Shown here: piece after piece, positions 24,288-36,043 of the stretch | Numbering within the stretch: the first letter of the stretch is position 1 | Layout: the number at the start of each line of letters is the position of its first letter | NCBI RefSeq assembly: GCF_963169125.1 | Contig: NC_084794.1 | Location: 155,940,858 to 156,004,857 of the forward strand | Source: Humulus lupulus | Lineage: Eukaryota; Streptophyta; Magnoliopsida; Rosales; Cannabaceae | Direction: 5' to 3' | DNA: 64,000 bases | Made by a program: the position numbers and the translations under genes | Notes under the pieces: generated by a model | Seen by the model: the letters and a program-made list of their open reading frames with translations, nothing else | What the model was told of the DNA's origin: nothing | The model's database searches: none

Positions 24288-24465
24288 TCGCGACGCTACG
24301 ATGAAATAAAGAGCTGAAGGTTCTGGGAAAATGAGGGTCGCGATCCTTTTGGAGCCATGATGATATTAATTAAGGAATTAGAGCCGTGGCACAACCATAG
24401 TAGGGTCGCAGTGCTAGTTAAGTCAGAGACAAGGCAATTTCGAATCGTGCACACGGGCGCGGCGC
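24288..24465 (+). promoter_or_regulatory. Palindrome-like cluster in the Athila LTR
   Basis: Near-palindromic GC motifs stand out from AT-rich DNA: TCGCGA at 24288 and 24338, CCATGA at 24355, CCGTGG at 24384, TCGCAG at 24406 and TCGTGC at 24445. The 24384/24406 pair is 22 bp apart, as in the chromovirus LTRs. Other spacings are less regular, so relationship to those modules is tentative. Confidence 0.4.
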
Positions 24466-24940
24466 TTGAGCGGCCAATGTGCATATTAGGGAATTTCAAG
24501 CAAGGGTAAAAGTAGAATTTCATGTTCAAAGCACAAACTATTATTTAAGCAACATTATGATGATTTTTGAAGGAAAAAGAAAACCCTAAGAAGAGACGAA
24601 AGGAAACACTCTGTGGAGGCAAAAGCTTGGAGATCAACTAGTTTTATCATTCTTTTTCTTCTTCTTCTTTTACTTTCTCTTGTAGTGATGTTCATATTTA
24701 GAATGATGGATCTAATTATATTTAGCATGAGCTAATTTCTTATTTAGGGTGTTAATGGATTTTTCTTGAAACCTTATGATTAACTAATGAAGTTTTTATG
24801 AATTCTCTATCAATATTGTGAATTATTTGCCTTGTGTTTAATGCTTGTGAATGTTTGATGATTTTAACCTGAGATCTGATAAATGAAGGATAAATATGCT
24901 ATAGTTAAATAGTCATAAATTTATATTAAACGAGAGTACT

Positions 24941-25312
24941 TGTTTACCCTCGATTTGGCCAACGACGCGGAGTCAAGAATACGACAAGAAATGAGATAAT
25001 AACCAAGAGTTTAATCTAATGGTAAAGAATAAACATAGACGATTTATAGTGGTTCGGCCCCAATGAATGGTAATGACCTACATCCACTTAGTGCAATTAT
25101 TAATATTGAATCCCAATGTCGTGATCAAAGAATTAGGGTTCTTGAGTTTCACAAACCTTGGGAGAATTACAACAAGACGATGGATAATCGCACTATATGC
25201 TTTCTCTCTCAGTATTCATGAAAAAGATTAAAAGGTCAAAAGTCCCTTCCATGAGCTCTTTCATGCATATTTATAGGCTCAAGGGGGTTACATGGGCCAA
25301 TGGGCCTTAACC
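24941..25312 (-). repeat. Truncated 3' LTR of the Tat-like element
   Basis: It starts TGTTTACCCTCGATTTGGCC (plus view) and matches 25797-26166 through GGTTCGGCCCCAATGAATGG and on to GGGCCAATGGGCCTTA. The upstream half of the LTR is missing, joined directly to gag sequence. Confidence 0.75.
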
Positions 25313-25327
25313 TGCTCTGGCCTCTAA

Positions 25328-25746
25328 GGGCTTGCTGGCTGGAGTGGAGGACTGGGATTGGGAGTCCGCTGCGGTGGCGCACTCGGTGGCTGATCTGGCT
25401 GAGAGGGCGGCATAGCCTGTCCTCGAGCCAATTGAATGGCTGCTTCAAGAGCAGCCATGGCATCCCTTTGAAAACGGTCCATGTCCGCCTGCCCCTCACT
25501 CAGCTCCTAGCGCTGACGTTCAATTTCTCTCTGTTGCAGCACCATCGTCTCTGCTGCGTTCTCCTGATTGGCCCTCAGATTGGCCAACTCATCCTGCAAC
25601 ACCCCTAGTGTTGCCCTCAGTGTTTCCATATCCAACTCCTCCTCTTCAAACTCTGGATGTGGTTCATTCTCCACCACATTTGGAGGAGGAGGTTGAGATG
25701 ATGCAGCGCCAGCGACCGGTCCAGCTTTCTTAGATGTCTTTGCCAT
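25328..25746 (-). pseudogene. N-terminal gag remnant of the Tat-like element
   Basis: A minus-strand frame starts with an ATG at 25746, 38 nt past the PBS. It reads MAKTSKKAGP, then an acidic and coiled stretch with LRATLGVLQDELANLRAN and MVLQQREIERQR. A TAG interrupts it at about 25507-25509. The same frame continues with ELSEGQADMDRFQRDAMAAL and a proline-rich tail to about 25328, then meets LTR sequence. The glutamine-rich coiled region after the PBS suits the gag N-terminus of Tat-lineage elements, but no conserved capsid motif remains. Confidence 0.6.
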
Positions 25747-25796
25747 TAGATTTTCTTACAGCTTCTTGAGTTCAACTCTCAACGAAAGCACCAGAA

Positions 25797-26414
25797 TGTT
25801 GACTCTCAATTTGTCCAACGACACAGAGTTAATAATATGACAAGAAATGAGATAATAACCAAGAGTTTAATCTAATGGTAAAGAATAAACACAGACGATT
25901 TATAGTGGTTCGGCCCCAATGAATGGTAATGACCTACGTCCACTTGGTGCTATTATTAATATTGAATCCCAATGCCATGATCAAAGAACTAGGGTTCTTG
26001 AGTTTCACATACCTTGGGAGAATTACAACAAAACGATGGATAAACGCACTATATGCTCTCTCTCAGTATTCAAGAAAAAGATTAAAAGGTCAAAAATCCC
26101 TTCCATGAGCTTTTTCATGCATATTTATAGGCTCAAGGGGGGTTACATGGGCCAATGGGCCTTAACTATCCTTAATATCCGTGTATCAAGGCAATAAAGA
26201 GGAAATAATCAACGTAGTTATTACAAGATTACAATCTTTTAAGGAAATAAACTGAATCATACGACCAGCCTGGTCGTATCTAATCGTGAGGTTTGACGAA
26301 GCAATGTGTAGATGGTCGATAATCGAGCAGCATCTCCTTATTTCGACTCTGCCACGTATCAACCATGTGTGAGAAATCCTTGCCACGTCATCAGTAACCG
26401 TTTTTGGGTAAATA
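25797..26414 (-). repeat. 5' LTR of the Tat-like element
   Basis: About 618 bp, with TGTTGAC at the plus-strand left end (TCAACA at the LTR 3' end on the minus strand) next to the PBS-like sequence at 25784-25793. The other terminus near 26414 reads GGGTAAATA, so the expected TG has changed. It contains the block repeated at 24941-25312 plus about 250 bp unique to this copy. Confidence 0.7.
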
Positions 26415-26870
26415 GTACCTATATGATTTGTGTAGCTTAGGGATTACGTGTTTAATGCCTGCGATATGTTAATTTACCACAAAGATGTAGGAGATTTGCT
26501 TATTGTAGAGAGTTATATTTCATAGTAAGAATATAATTTACCATTGTAATCCACTATCACAATAGAGATAGGAATTCTTAAATTCACATTAGGGAGGCAT
26601 AGGTGGATAGTTGATGAAGTTAATAACCCTAATTCTTATTCCATTAAATTAATAATGAGTTATCTATTGTTTGATTTTATTTTTCATAGTTTTATTCCTC
26701 TAGTTTTATAAATTTGGAATTTATTATTTGTCGAATCAATTAGAATTAAAGAATAATTTTTTATAGTTAATAATAGTCTTCATGGGAATGATACTTGATT
26801 TATCACTTTATTACTTGTTACAATTGTGTAAAATTTTGTAGTTCAAAATTCTCACAACTATAATTTATGC

Positions 26871-27439
26871 CTTAAATTTAATACATAAAAAATACGATTT
26901 TTCTGTTCTTTAATAGGTATTTTCTCATACATGATTATGCAAAATTTATTTACAAAATAATTAAGTAAAATTATTTTTTCAAGGGATGATCAAAGAATTT
27001 ATTTAATTAATGGGAACATAGTTAAATCTTTTTCAACTTTTATATAATTGTGACTTAATGTAAAATTGTGGTGGCCTTAAGGTCTTATTTTCTTGGCAAG
27101 GTTAATATTTTTTTATTATTAATTATTGAATTAACTTTGCTGAATGGTATAAGAGTATTTGTTGAATTAATTAATTTTAACAAAATTAATTATTTTATGG
27201 GAAGTAGAGAAATGTTGTCACTTTTTGAATAATAAATGAGATTTTATTATTTTAATGGAGATTTATCTAAAAGGCTAGTTAACAATAAACTAAATTATGT
27301 GATATAAAATCTAAAATGAAACCCTAAGATCTAATGAGGTAATATGGTAACGTTAATAAGTTGGCAAACTAATTATTGTTGAATTTTGTTAGGAAGTGAC
27401 GATAAAATAAACTAGTAGAGTTTAACAACTTCATGGCGA
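26871..27439. other. AT-rich stretch without recognisable features
   Basis: A very AT-rich stretch following the Athila LTR. I see no coding frame of note, no terminal repeats and no clear similarity to the other repeats in the window. Confidence 0.5.
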
Positions 27440-28052
27440 GTTTAACGAACCCTCTCACGAATGAATGTTACATGCAAGTTCATTTTTAAGTTCAAATATA
27501 TGTCAATTAAAAAAACAACTTTTATTAACATTGCATAACTATCTTTAAAGGTCTTTAGGCGGCACTTGAAAAGCGTCATGTTAATGAGTGTTGACAAAAA
27601 TGTCAACTTTTCATGGCAGTTCACAACTGTCGTTAATAGTCATTTATGATGGTGATTCTCACAAGAGTTATAACAACGATTAAGAATTGTCATTTAAAAG
27701 GACTATAGATGATAGTTCTATCTTTAACGACGGTTTAAAGCTACCGAGTATAGTTCTTTCAAAAGAAAATATAGTTAATGATAGTGGGCAACCGCCTTTA
27801 AAATATACATTAGATGGCATTTAAAAATTGTCGTCTTTAGTCCCCGCCTCTCCATGTTGTGGAGGTAGAATATGTGGTTCATTACCACCGTCTATTATTA
27901 TTTTAGGCAATGGTTTTGTACGAACTGTCGTTTAAAGTAGGTATTAACGATGGTTTTTCGTGAACTACCGTAAATACATGCTTATTTTAGAAAAAAGAAT
28001 TATATTTTTTTTAATTTCCAATGCAAAAATTGCCTTAGAAAAGTATATAGTG
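27440..28052 (-). mobile_element. Possible CACTA-type transposon end
   Basis: Short motifs resembling CACTA subterminal repeats recur in both orientations: ACTGTCGTTAA (27628), AACGACGGTTTAA (27728), GAACTGTCGTTTAAA (27920) and AACGATGGTTTTTCG (27948). A minus-strand CACTATATAC ends at 28052. The opposite terminus and a transposase were not found, so this would be a fragment. Random AT-rich sequence with a decayed inverted-repeat family is the alternative. Confidence 0.35.
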
Positions 28053-29701
28053 CAATCCAGAAATGTAAAAATATTGTACAGAATACCAATTTGTATTAAC
28101 AGTAGGGATTTCAAATCTAGTCTATAGCATATGATCTATAAGGGCTTCAATCCATTCTTCACACAACTCATTGATTTCATCCATTGTATAATCTTTTTTT
28201 CCCATTAAATTGCACAAAATAAAAGAAAAAAGGAAATTTTTATAGTTAGATGACACAAAACATAATTTAAGTAATATATTAACAATATATATTAGATCAC
28301 TTATATTCTTTTCAAGAAGCTCGTTCTGGTCATTTGTGATTGTCATGAGTTCTTTAATATAAAGTATCACGTAGTATCCACACTATACATTTTTAGGTTA
28401 TTTGGGACACTAAAATTTTAACGTACATTTTAGTAAGTTAAGTTATAAAATGTATGTTCAAAATTTTAGTATCCCAACAATCTGAAATATATGTTCAAAA
28501 TAAAGCACACACAAAATATCTAGTATTTATTTACTTAGGTTCTAAACTATCGATAATATATTATATAACCCTTAATTCTACTGAAATTTCAACAGAGTTT
28601 CCCCTTAAAAATCACTAACCCCCTACAGCAAAAATAACACTAGACCATAATCAAACATATTCGCAGCATATATATAATCAATCAATATCAATAATTCATT
28701 CTTATTACTCAACATCATACAATTTTCCAAAACCTATCTCATCTTTATATATCAATTAATTCTTTAATTAAAAAAAAAGACTACCATAAGTAAAGAGTTT
28801 ATGTTGAAGTAATACCTGAATTGTTATCCATTTAGGACCTCTCCTATTTCTTCTTCGACATTTTGATGCATTATATAATGCAAACCCACTAAAATTAAAA
28901 AGTTGCAAAACTAGTTGAATAAGCGCAAATTTGGGAAACAAAAAAGACTCAAAATTGAGCTACTTTAAGAACATTGAGTTGATAAAAATATTACATGTTC
29001 TAGCCCTGTTCAATGTCTTAGATCAACACAATGTGTGCTATATATAATTCATTTGAAATTGGATGATGATCACATCCCGTGAACAATAATTATAGAAAGT
29101 GATGATGATCAACTCAATGTCTTATACTTAATAAATATTTTGAAATGCATTCAAAAGTGGGAACAATAAAAGACATGAATATGGTCACAATTATCATGAT
29201 AAATGTTATAAACATAACTTATTTTTAAAAACTCTTCACAAAATAATTATTCTGGATGATTTAATAAAGTGTTGAGCATGGTCAAGAAAGACTAGAGTTG
29301 TATGTTGTATGATATTTCTGCTATATTTATAATGAAAGTAATGGAATATTATTAAGTCCTTCAACTAAATAAAGTTGGAGAAAAGTGGACTAACATGTTC
29401 AATATCATACAATTGGTCTTGACTAAAGAAAACAAGTGTGAAGATTATTCATGCTAGGTGAGTTTCTATTACATTTGGGCTTTACGAAAACAATGTTTTA
29501 TATATTCATGTTTAAAGAAATACATTTTTGAATACTATATAAAGAGAGATAATTACCTCTCAATTTTACTATTCCCAAGAAACTTGTACACGCCAAACCT
29601 ATATCTGAGAAGATGACAAAAATCCAAATAAAAACTCAACTATATCTATTTAATCAAATCAATGGTAAAACTCATGAAACAAGAATTCAAAGTCTCTTGA
29701 T
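28053..29701. other. AT-rich unassigned region
   Basis: Mostly noncoding in appearance. One minus-strand frame of 82 codons (28122-28370) ends in an acidic KKDYTMDEINELCEEW segment. A basic stretch with a possible donor (CAGGTATTAC on the minus strand at about 28815) lies upstream. These could be exons of a decayed transposon gene; I do not recognise either. The rest, 28880-29701, shows nothing definite. Confidence 0.3.
28404..28475. repeat. Imperfect inverted repeat (hairpin), 29-bp arms
   Basis: The left arm starts GGGACACTAAAATTTTAACG at 28404. The right arm ends AAAATTTTAGTATCCC at 28475. The arms are complementary with about three mismatches around a loop of about 14 bp. Weaker pairing extends outward (TTATTTGGGAC / GTATCCCAACAATC). 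It could be a small foldback or MITE remnant. Confidence 0.65.
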
Positions 29702-32700
29702 TGTAATAACGAAATTCCACTCAATGTTCATAACAATATAAAATATATATACTCTGAATGAAAATACCCTCCATATGGGGTCAATAGGTTCTCCTATATG
29801 CTAGTTCAATCCCCACAACATTCCCTCTGTCATGCTTTCCATGAAAAAACTACATTGCAAAGTTCAACCATATGACTATTTTTCTTTAACATACCATAAA
29901 ACTTCTTAACATAATTTGTAGAAAAATATAACCATTTGCTAAAGTGAATTACAATGTCATAATTTAAAAACATTCAACAAGCCCAAAATAAATTATTAAT
30001 TGTCATATGGGTTCAAGTCCCCAAAACATAAAATTCCCAAAAGGTCAATCCACATGTACATCTTCATAGATAAACGCCAGCACTCACTAATCCACTTTGC
30101 CTTTGAGCTTACCTACAACACGAAACAAATAGGTAATCGAAATAGTTAGTAAGAATAACTTAACAAACATAACCACATAAACAGAGCAAGAACTTAAACC
30201 AACTGTAACTAGGCAGATAACCAACCAAGAATAGGATTCTAGTGAAATCGAAACCCTAGCATACAAATTAAGAACGTGTGAACATTCTGGCAAACTTATG
30301 GTAATGCCTCATAACAAAAATTCATATCATGAAAATACACCTGCACGTAAAAGATCTGAGAGCATACATACAGTCTTAACTGGTAACATACATAACATTC
30401 CTAACATACTTCACGTTCTTATCATGCATACTTAGTTTTCTTACATACTCATTAATTTTAACATACATACTTACTTAGGGTTTCGTAGGAACAATCAAAC
30501 ATAATTTAACATATCTTCACATATATTACCATAGTGTCGACGGGTGTAAACTAGTTACACCGGTGACCCAGACTCCAAGAAGAATTCGGCATACTTTCTT
30601 AGTCATAGAGACTTGATTCCGGGATCAACTTACTAATGTGTCACAGAGTTTAACCGGACTCTTATGTCACTGGTGCTAAACCGAACTTCTTACATATTGC
30701 GGTGGCCAACCGATCTTAGTTACATAGTCACTGGTGGTAACCCGGTTTCTTACTTAGTTCCCGGTGGCTAGCCAGAGTTCATAGTCGTCACGGTAGCTAG
30801 CTAGACTGCTTACCTTAGTCATCAGTATGCGAACCCTCTAGGACCATGGTCTTGAGTAAACCTTCTAAGACTAGTTATAATTATTAGCTTATATCTTAGT
30901 TATCTAAACTAGTCATGATCGTGTTGTAGCCAAACAAATCATAAGTTTTCTTACCCGGATTCCTTAGCGCTTGCTTGTGGAAATCTTCTATCCAGAAGCG
31001 AGCCTTCCCGCTCAGATAACATTGTAGTGAAACCACATAGTGACTCGAATTAATTATGGTAATCATCTAAGATTGTTCATTTGTAATTTGGGCATTGAAA
31101 GTCTAATACTTAATTCTTATCATGCATTAGTGTTTAGAAAATTTATTCTTAAGCATTAGTGAAAACTGGTTTCCATAACAAGTGTAAAGGTAGAGTCCTT
31201 AGTTATCTTAGTACCCAAGGCGTACCCTTGAGTATTCTTAATCGTTAATGAGCCCGCGTAGTCTTAAGTCTAATAGTAACGGGGTCTACTATCCGTTCTT
31301 GCAAGTTTTGTAAAAACATCATTAATTCATCTTATTAAGAAAATACTCATTTTTTTCTCTTATTAGAAAATACCATCAAGGTACCTCTCTTATGGAGAAT
31401 TAATTACTAATTCTTATTCTTTTTAATTTCTAAAATTATTTTGAAAATAAATAGCCTTTAAAAAGTAATAACCCTCTAGAAGGATTATTTGGTCTATTTT
31501 TAAGGAAATTTGATTTTAGTATTTATGTTTCAAAAGTGGGCAATTGGACCTGTTAATTATTTTTAAGAAAAATTTTCTTTAATTAATTTAAAGAACATTC
31601 TCTAATCAAGTTAAAATGATTTAAAGTCCATTAGGAACAAAATTTGTGAATAAAAAGGTTTAGTAGAAATTTGTTAGAAAAATCTAATATTTTCTAAGAG
31701 TTGGAAAACTGTCTTTTTTGTTACAAAGTCCCAACTTTGTAACGTCGTCATTTCTAAACCGCTTACTTAAATTGTTCAGTTTTTGCAAAATTCTAATTTT
31801 GAACCCCCAAATTTGAAAAATCATAACTCTAAAAATACAAAGAATTTTTGGAAACAGTTTCATGAGATTAATATTAAATATGTCAAGAATATTCAATAAA
31901 ACGTTCAGCCAAAAATTATAAAATATACCCACTCAACTAACGGTTCAAAGTTTTAAGGACACAACAAACAAACCCTAATCCAGCTTGCACTAGATTCCCA
32001 AAAAGCTCATAACTTGAGTTATATAAAACCTTTTTCAGTGGTTCAAGATGTTAAAATCTTGTTCTCTTTCCAAATAACACATTATAAATATTTCATTGAA
32101 TAATTAGGTCGTTTAAGTATGATTTGGCCCTTTGAAGCCACTGTAAAATTTTGGCAGCAAGCATGCATTAATAAATCCTATGGAACTTTGGATTCCAAGC
32201 TACCAAACACTACATAAGCCACATGCATGAATCATCACCCAATTAAATAACCTTATTACAACCCAAATAACTAATTTAACTCACGAAACAACAATCAAAT
32301 CATATTTTCTAAGGCCATTAACATATTATGGTAAGAATCAAGAATGTTGGCTATTTATGTTCAAGCCTTTGGGGTGGTTGAGCTCTTAGGGTTTCGGACC
32401 ACTTCACATACTTAAATCCCTTCCCATAAACACTAAGAATCAGAGAGATAGAAAAAGAAAATGAGAGGGATGCTTAAAAAGAGTTTGTTCTAGGGTTTAC
32501 CTCTTTCAAAAATTTCCTTCTAAGCTTGCATGCATGTAGATGATGGTGCTCAACTTGGAGATCTGACTAGTAAGGCTTCTCTTGAACCCTAGAACACAAG
32601 GGTCATGCATGGCTTTTAGATCACATGCATGCACAAGGAACCCTAGGGTTTCAGATTTGAATGAGAAGTAGAAGAATCAATCACAATAGAGGATTTCACT

Positions 32701-32949
32701 TACCTTGAGCTTGGTCTTACTTAGGATTGGCACCCTAGCTACAAAGGAGTCCTTCCTTGAGAGGGAAATGGAGAGGGGCAAAATGAGAGGGAAAGAGACT
32801 TTGATTTTTTGCTCTTTTTCAGAGTTAGAGAAATGAAAAAGGAAGGGGAAGGAGGGTGCCTCAGTTTTGGGGGAAAATTGTAGCAAAAAGTGTTTTGAGA
32901 AGAAAAAAAACAAAACAATGATTTTACCCTTAGCTTGTGAATGGGTAAG
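29702..32949 (-). repeat. Divergent LTR-like block, reverse orientation
   Basis: The order of landmarks follows the reverse chromovirus LTRs: a TGTAATAACG start at 29702, then at 30095-30125 CCTTTGAGCTTACCTACAAC where the others have CCTTTACCTGCACCACG. Decayed tandem repeats follow, then TTTCTTACCCGG (donor on the minus strand) near 30950, a further CTTACC near 32700, and a pyrimidine-like leader near 32820-32900. Sequence identity to the other LTRs is low. It is cut at 32950 by element E1. If real, it is over 3.2 kb. No coding sequence is visible in it. Confidence 0.4.
30666..30835. repeat. Decayed tandem repeat, about 30-bp unit
   Basis: About six degenerate units share a core like GTCACTGGTGGTAACCCGG followed by CTTACTTAGT. 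Examples start near 30666, 30698, 30726, 30756, 30785 and 30813. The units are too diverged for an exact consensus by eye. Confidence 0.5.
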
Positions 32950-34062
32950 TGTAACGACCCAAAATCACTAATAAGGCTTAAGGGCCTTGATTAGCATGCC
33001 GGGAGAGCATAATTGGTATATGTGTGATTTAATAATTTAATGCATGACTATGTGTCATGCATGATTAATATGATTATATGACTATGTGACATGTATGTTT
33101 GTGAGTATTAGATATGCATATGGGCCCTTTATAGCTTGTAAGGACATATTTGTAATTTTGGCTCATTGAGGGCATAAATGTGGTTATATGTGATAAACTA
33201 TTGAGACCACATTATTATGTGGATATATTTTCAGCATATGGCTCGAGGCGGTCCTAGTGAGCGGATTGGCGAATTAGTCACAGCGGGGTTCAATACCCGG
33301 CTCGGGAGGGGCCTAGGGGTACTTTTGGGAATTTAGAGAATAATTTGGAAATTATTGGACATTGAATAAATAATTGGTAATTAATTGGATGGCGGGATTA
33401 GTGGGTAAATATTAGGAATGTTTGAGGAATTAGTGGGAACTAGGGGAAATGACCATTTTACCCCTAGGGACAACTTGAGGATTAATTAATTTAGAAGGGC
33501 AATAGGGTCTTTTGCCTAGAAATTAAGGGATGTACTTAGAACTTAGGACTAATGTAGAAAGAGGTAGAAACATCTCAAACTCTTCTCTCATCTCTCTCAT
33601 TGTGCTTGAAGCTGGGGAAGAAAAGGGGCAGAACCTTAGGCTATGAGCTGGTATTCTTTGAAGGAAAACAAAAGGGAAGGCTAGGGGTGATTCGAGCTGG
33701 AAATTTAGCTGGAACTTGTGAGAATTCCACCATAATTAAGGTAAGTTCATAACCGGTTTATTTGGAGAATTTAGTTTATTAGAATGGGATTTAAGTTAAG
33801 TAATTGAATGATGGATTTCCACTGACTTGGGATAGAAACTTCAGTCTAATTTGTGGTGGTTTTATGTTTAAATTTGTGAATTAAGGTCTTGAATTCATAG
33901 CTAGCTTGATTGTGGATGGGGGGTTTGTTTAGGTTAAATTCTGGAGAAATTATGCGGAAGGTTGGTTGGGAGAAACATGAGAAAAACCCAGGATTTCTGG
34001 GTTCGAGGAGGGCGAGCCGTGACCCAGCCCTGGGGCACCGCGACGCGTGTGGCCTAGGTTAC
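32950..34062 (+). repeat. 5' LTR of E1, left part
   Basis: It begins TGTAACGACCCAAAATC with CTAATAAGGCTTAAGGGCC, the same opening as the solo LTR at 60298. A donor-like AAGGTAAGTTC lies at about 33737. It carries half a palindrome module (CCGTGA at 34017 and CCGCGA at 34038, 21 bp apart). It stops at GTTAC (34058-34062), the target duplication of element C. Confidence 0.9.
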
Positions 34063-36009
34063 TATAATGCCCCGACTAATTCTAAACCTTGGACCATTAA
34101 AAACTACTAAGGCATCGCTACTATTTTGGAATACATATATACATAAAATATTAGAACTTTATTTAAAATCTGAAATACGGTACGGAATACAAAATATGGG
34201 ATCCCATCGTTATTTACATAAAAACATAAACATAAACTTTAATTAATTGTTTAAAAACTAAGTGCAGAAATACATAAGAACATAAATTAAAAGACTTGAA
34301 ACAACGTCATCCTCGATCTTCCAGCAATCCATACCCAATACACATGCCAAGTTGCCACGAATCCATCCTACCTTCCAAGCTCATTTTCCTACACCATCTA
34401 AAATAAAAGGAATGAGCCTAATGCCCAACAAGGAAAATCTACTAAAAACATATATCATACATCATAAGACTATATCATAAAACATATACTACAAAACATA
34501 TGACGTAAAAACGTATATCATATAGGACTACAATATTAATGGTCATTAACGCATTACCATGGTATGTGATTAAACCATCTAGGACCATCTAGGTCCTCAG
34601 TCTACTAATCGAGGTAGGTTAGATCACAAAGCAGTATATGATAACGCATCTTGGTCCTCTGTGTACTAATCGAAGTAGAGTAAATCATAACTCTAATCCA
34701 CAATAATGATAAAAATCTTGGGGTTTGCTATCTAAGCAACTATAAGCCCCAAGTGACTACAAAACATATTTATACATAGCACATAACATATCATTGCATA
34801 TAAGCATATCATAATACATATAATCTAACCTACTTTCCTTACCAAAAACTGGGATATTGGAGACAAGAACGGGATTGGAAAACTCCTAAAACAAACAGTA
34901 AAAAAAAACATGATTTTCTAAGGAAATGGAGATGAAAAAGAGATATAAACCATCAAGATAGAAACTTGCCGAAAAACCTTAAGTTTCAAGAAACTTAAAT
35001 ACCTAACCAAGAAGCCATAAAATCAAGCTAGGATCTGAAAGAAAATAAAATAACTATAATGAACTAAATGTGAGGATAAGAATACCTTGGATAGTCTAAG
35101 ACTTTGATCTACACCTCAATACCAAGATGTCACTCTATCTTACTTTCCAAGTGTTTAGAAAAGCTTAGATTGAAAAAGCTTTTATCCCAAAACCCTACTG
35201 TTTTCTCTCTAGAATAAACTTAGCAGCTTGGAGCCTCTGAAGAATGCTTGAATAATGAATGAAATGGCTGAGTACTAGGTTCTATTTATAGAGTTCAAGG
35301 AGTGAAACTAACCCCTTTTAAAATGAATAAATAAATTAATATAATTGAATAAATTTGAATTTTTGGTTAAACAGATGCCCAGAACTCGGTCAAAAACGTT
35401 CAACAACATGTCCAGGTGGTTGAGGGTTGTTTCTAATTTAAATCCACAAAGTTTCAAAAATGGCTCCAAGAGTCGATATATCGCATACCCTAGGAGATAT
35501 ATCGCCCCTACCTATGCCCTGAGCTTCCATGGTTTCATTCGTGGGAAGTCGACGTGTTTTCCGTATCAACCTTAGGCGAAATATCGGTCCCTATAGCTGC
35601 GATATATCAGCCTACACTGATATTTTAAAAATGTTTGCACATTTTCAGCACACTTGAAGTTTGTTAAAACAACTTTGGCTGAGTAAAACGTGATCCTAAC
35701 AGTTGCTGGAAGGTTCTAGAGCTTCTAGATCTATCTTTTATTAATTTATTCATCTAAAATCCTTAAATCTTTAATAAACATGCATGTGACAAGTGTCACA
35801 CTCTTAATTATTCTATCTAAACCTTAGGTTATAATAAATAATATTTCTAGGACCAGCTATATTAATCAAACCTTATGTTAAAATTAATATTTCTAAACTA
35901 TAGGTTAAACTTATAAGATCTATAACTATTTCTACGAGTTTCCAACTAAATCTTGGCTTGAACCAATATCCACGAAAACTAAAATACTACAAGCTACTAC
36001 TAAGTAAAT
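34063..36009 (-). repeat. 3' LTR of element C
   Basis: In plus view it begins TATAATGCCCCGAC (normally TGTAATG), and collinear similarity with 53305-55260 is evident throughout. The terminal bases next to the polypurine tract are missing: compared with 55272-55287, about 17 bp were deleted between two ATTC copies. CGATATATCG-type motifs are at 35474, 35495, 35577 and 35600 (in-pair spacings 21 and 23). A TATA box on the minus strand is at 35283-35290. Confidence 0.92.
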
Positions 36010-36043
36010 TCTCCCCTACTTAAAAGAATTTTGTCCCCAAAAT

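Larger units (their letters stand above)
24941..26414 (-). mobile_element. Gutted LTR element, probably Tat lineage, minus strand
   Basis: Two direct copies (24941-25312 and 25797-26166) flank a short minus-strand coding remnant. The uninterrupted 5' LTR of the host Athila element marks this as an insertion. Flanks are GTACT before and GTACC after, a probable 5-bp target duplication with one change. Next to the complete LTR the minus strand reads TTCTGGTGCTTTCGTTGAGA, which resembles the PBS region of Tat/Retand-type elements. The gag start follows directly. Everything from mid-gag to within the 3' LTR is deleted. Confidence 0.65.
14706..26870 (+). mobile_element. Athila-type Ty3/gypsy element, internally deleted, plus strand
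   Basis: Two homologous flanks (14706-about 17580 and about 24470-26590) surround an Athila-type gag and protease, so this is one element with its LTRs. The 5' LTR lacks its first several hundred bp. RT, RNase H and integrase are absent. A long 3' untranslated region (about 20090-24096), typical of this lineage, is retained. The element itself hosts two reverse solo LTRs (15222-17420, 21634-23937) and a Tat-like remnant (24941-26414). The exact right end near 26870 is approximate. Confidence 0.8.
24097..26870 (+). repeat. 3' LTR of the Athila-type element
   Basis: It follows CTCGAGGATGAGCAAAAGTT, the usual text before an Athila polypurine tract. The left border is placed after GGAGAGTT and may be a few bases off. 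The LTR is homologous to the 5' copy from about 24470. The right border is estimated near 26840-26870, after TTCATGGGAATGATACTTGA and an ACTTGTTACAATTG segment, which resembles the 3' end of Athila LTRs. It is interrupted by the Tat-like remnant at 24941-26414. Confidence 0.6.

Noticed and set aside
28122..28370. 82-codon minus-strand frame considered as a host gene exon
   Set aside because: No recognised domain, very AT-rich, no clear splice partners. Kept only as an unassigned frame.
26871..32949. A Helitron or host gene in the AT-rich gap
   Set aside because: I found no CTRR hairpin end, Rep/helicase motif or multi-exon coding pattern.
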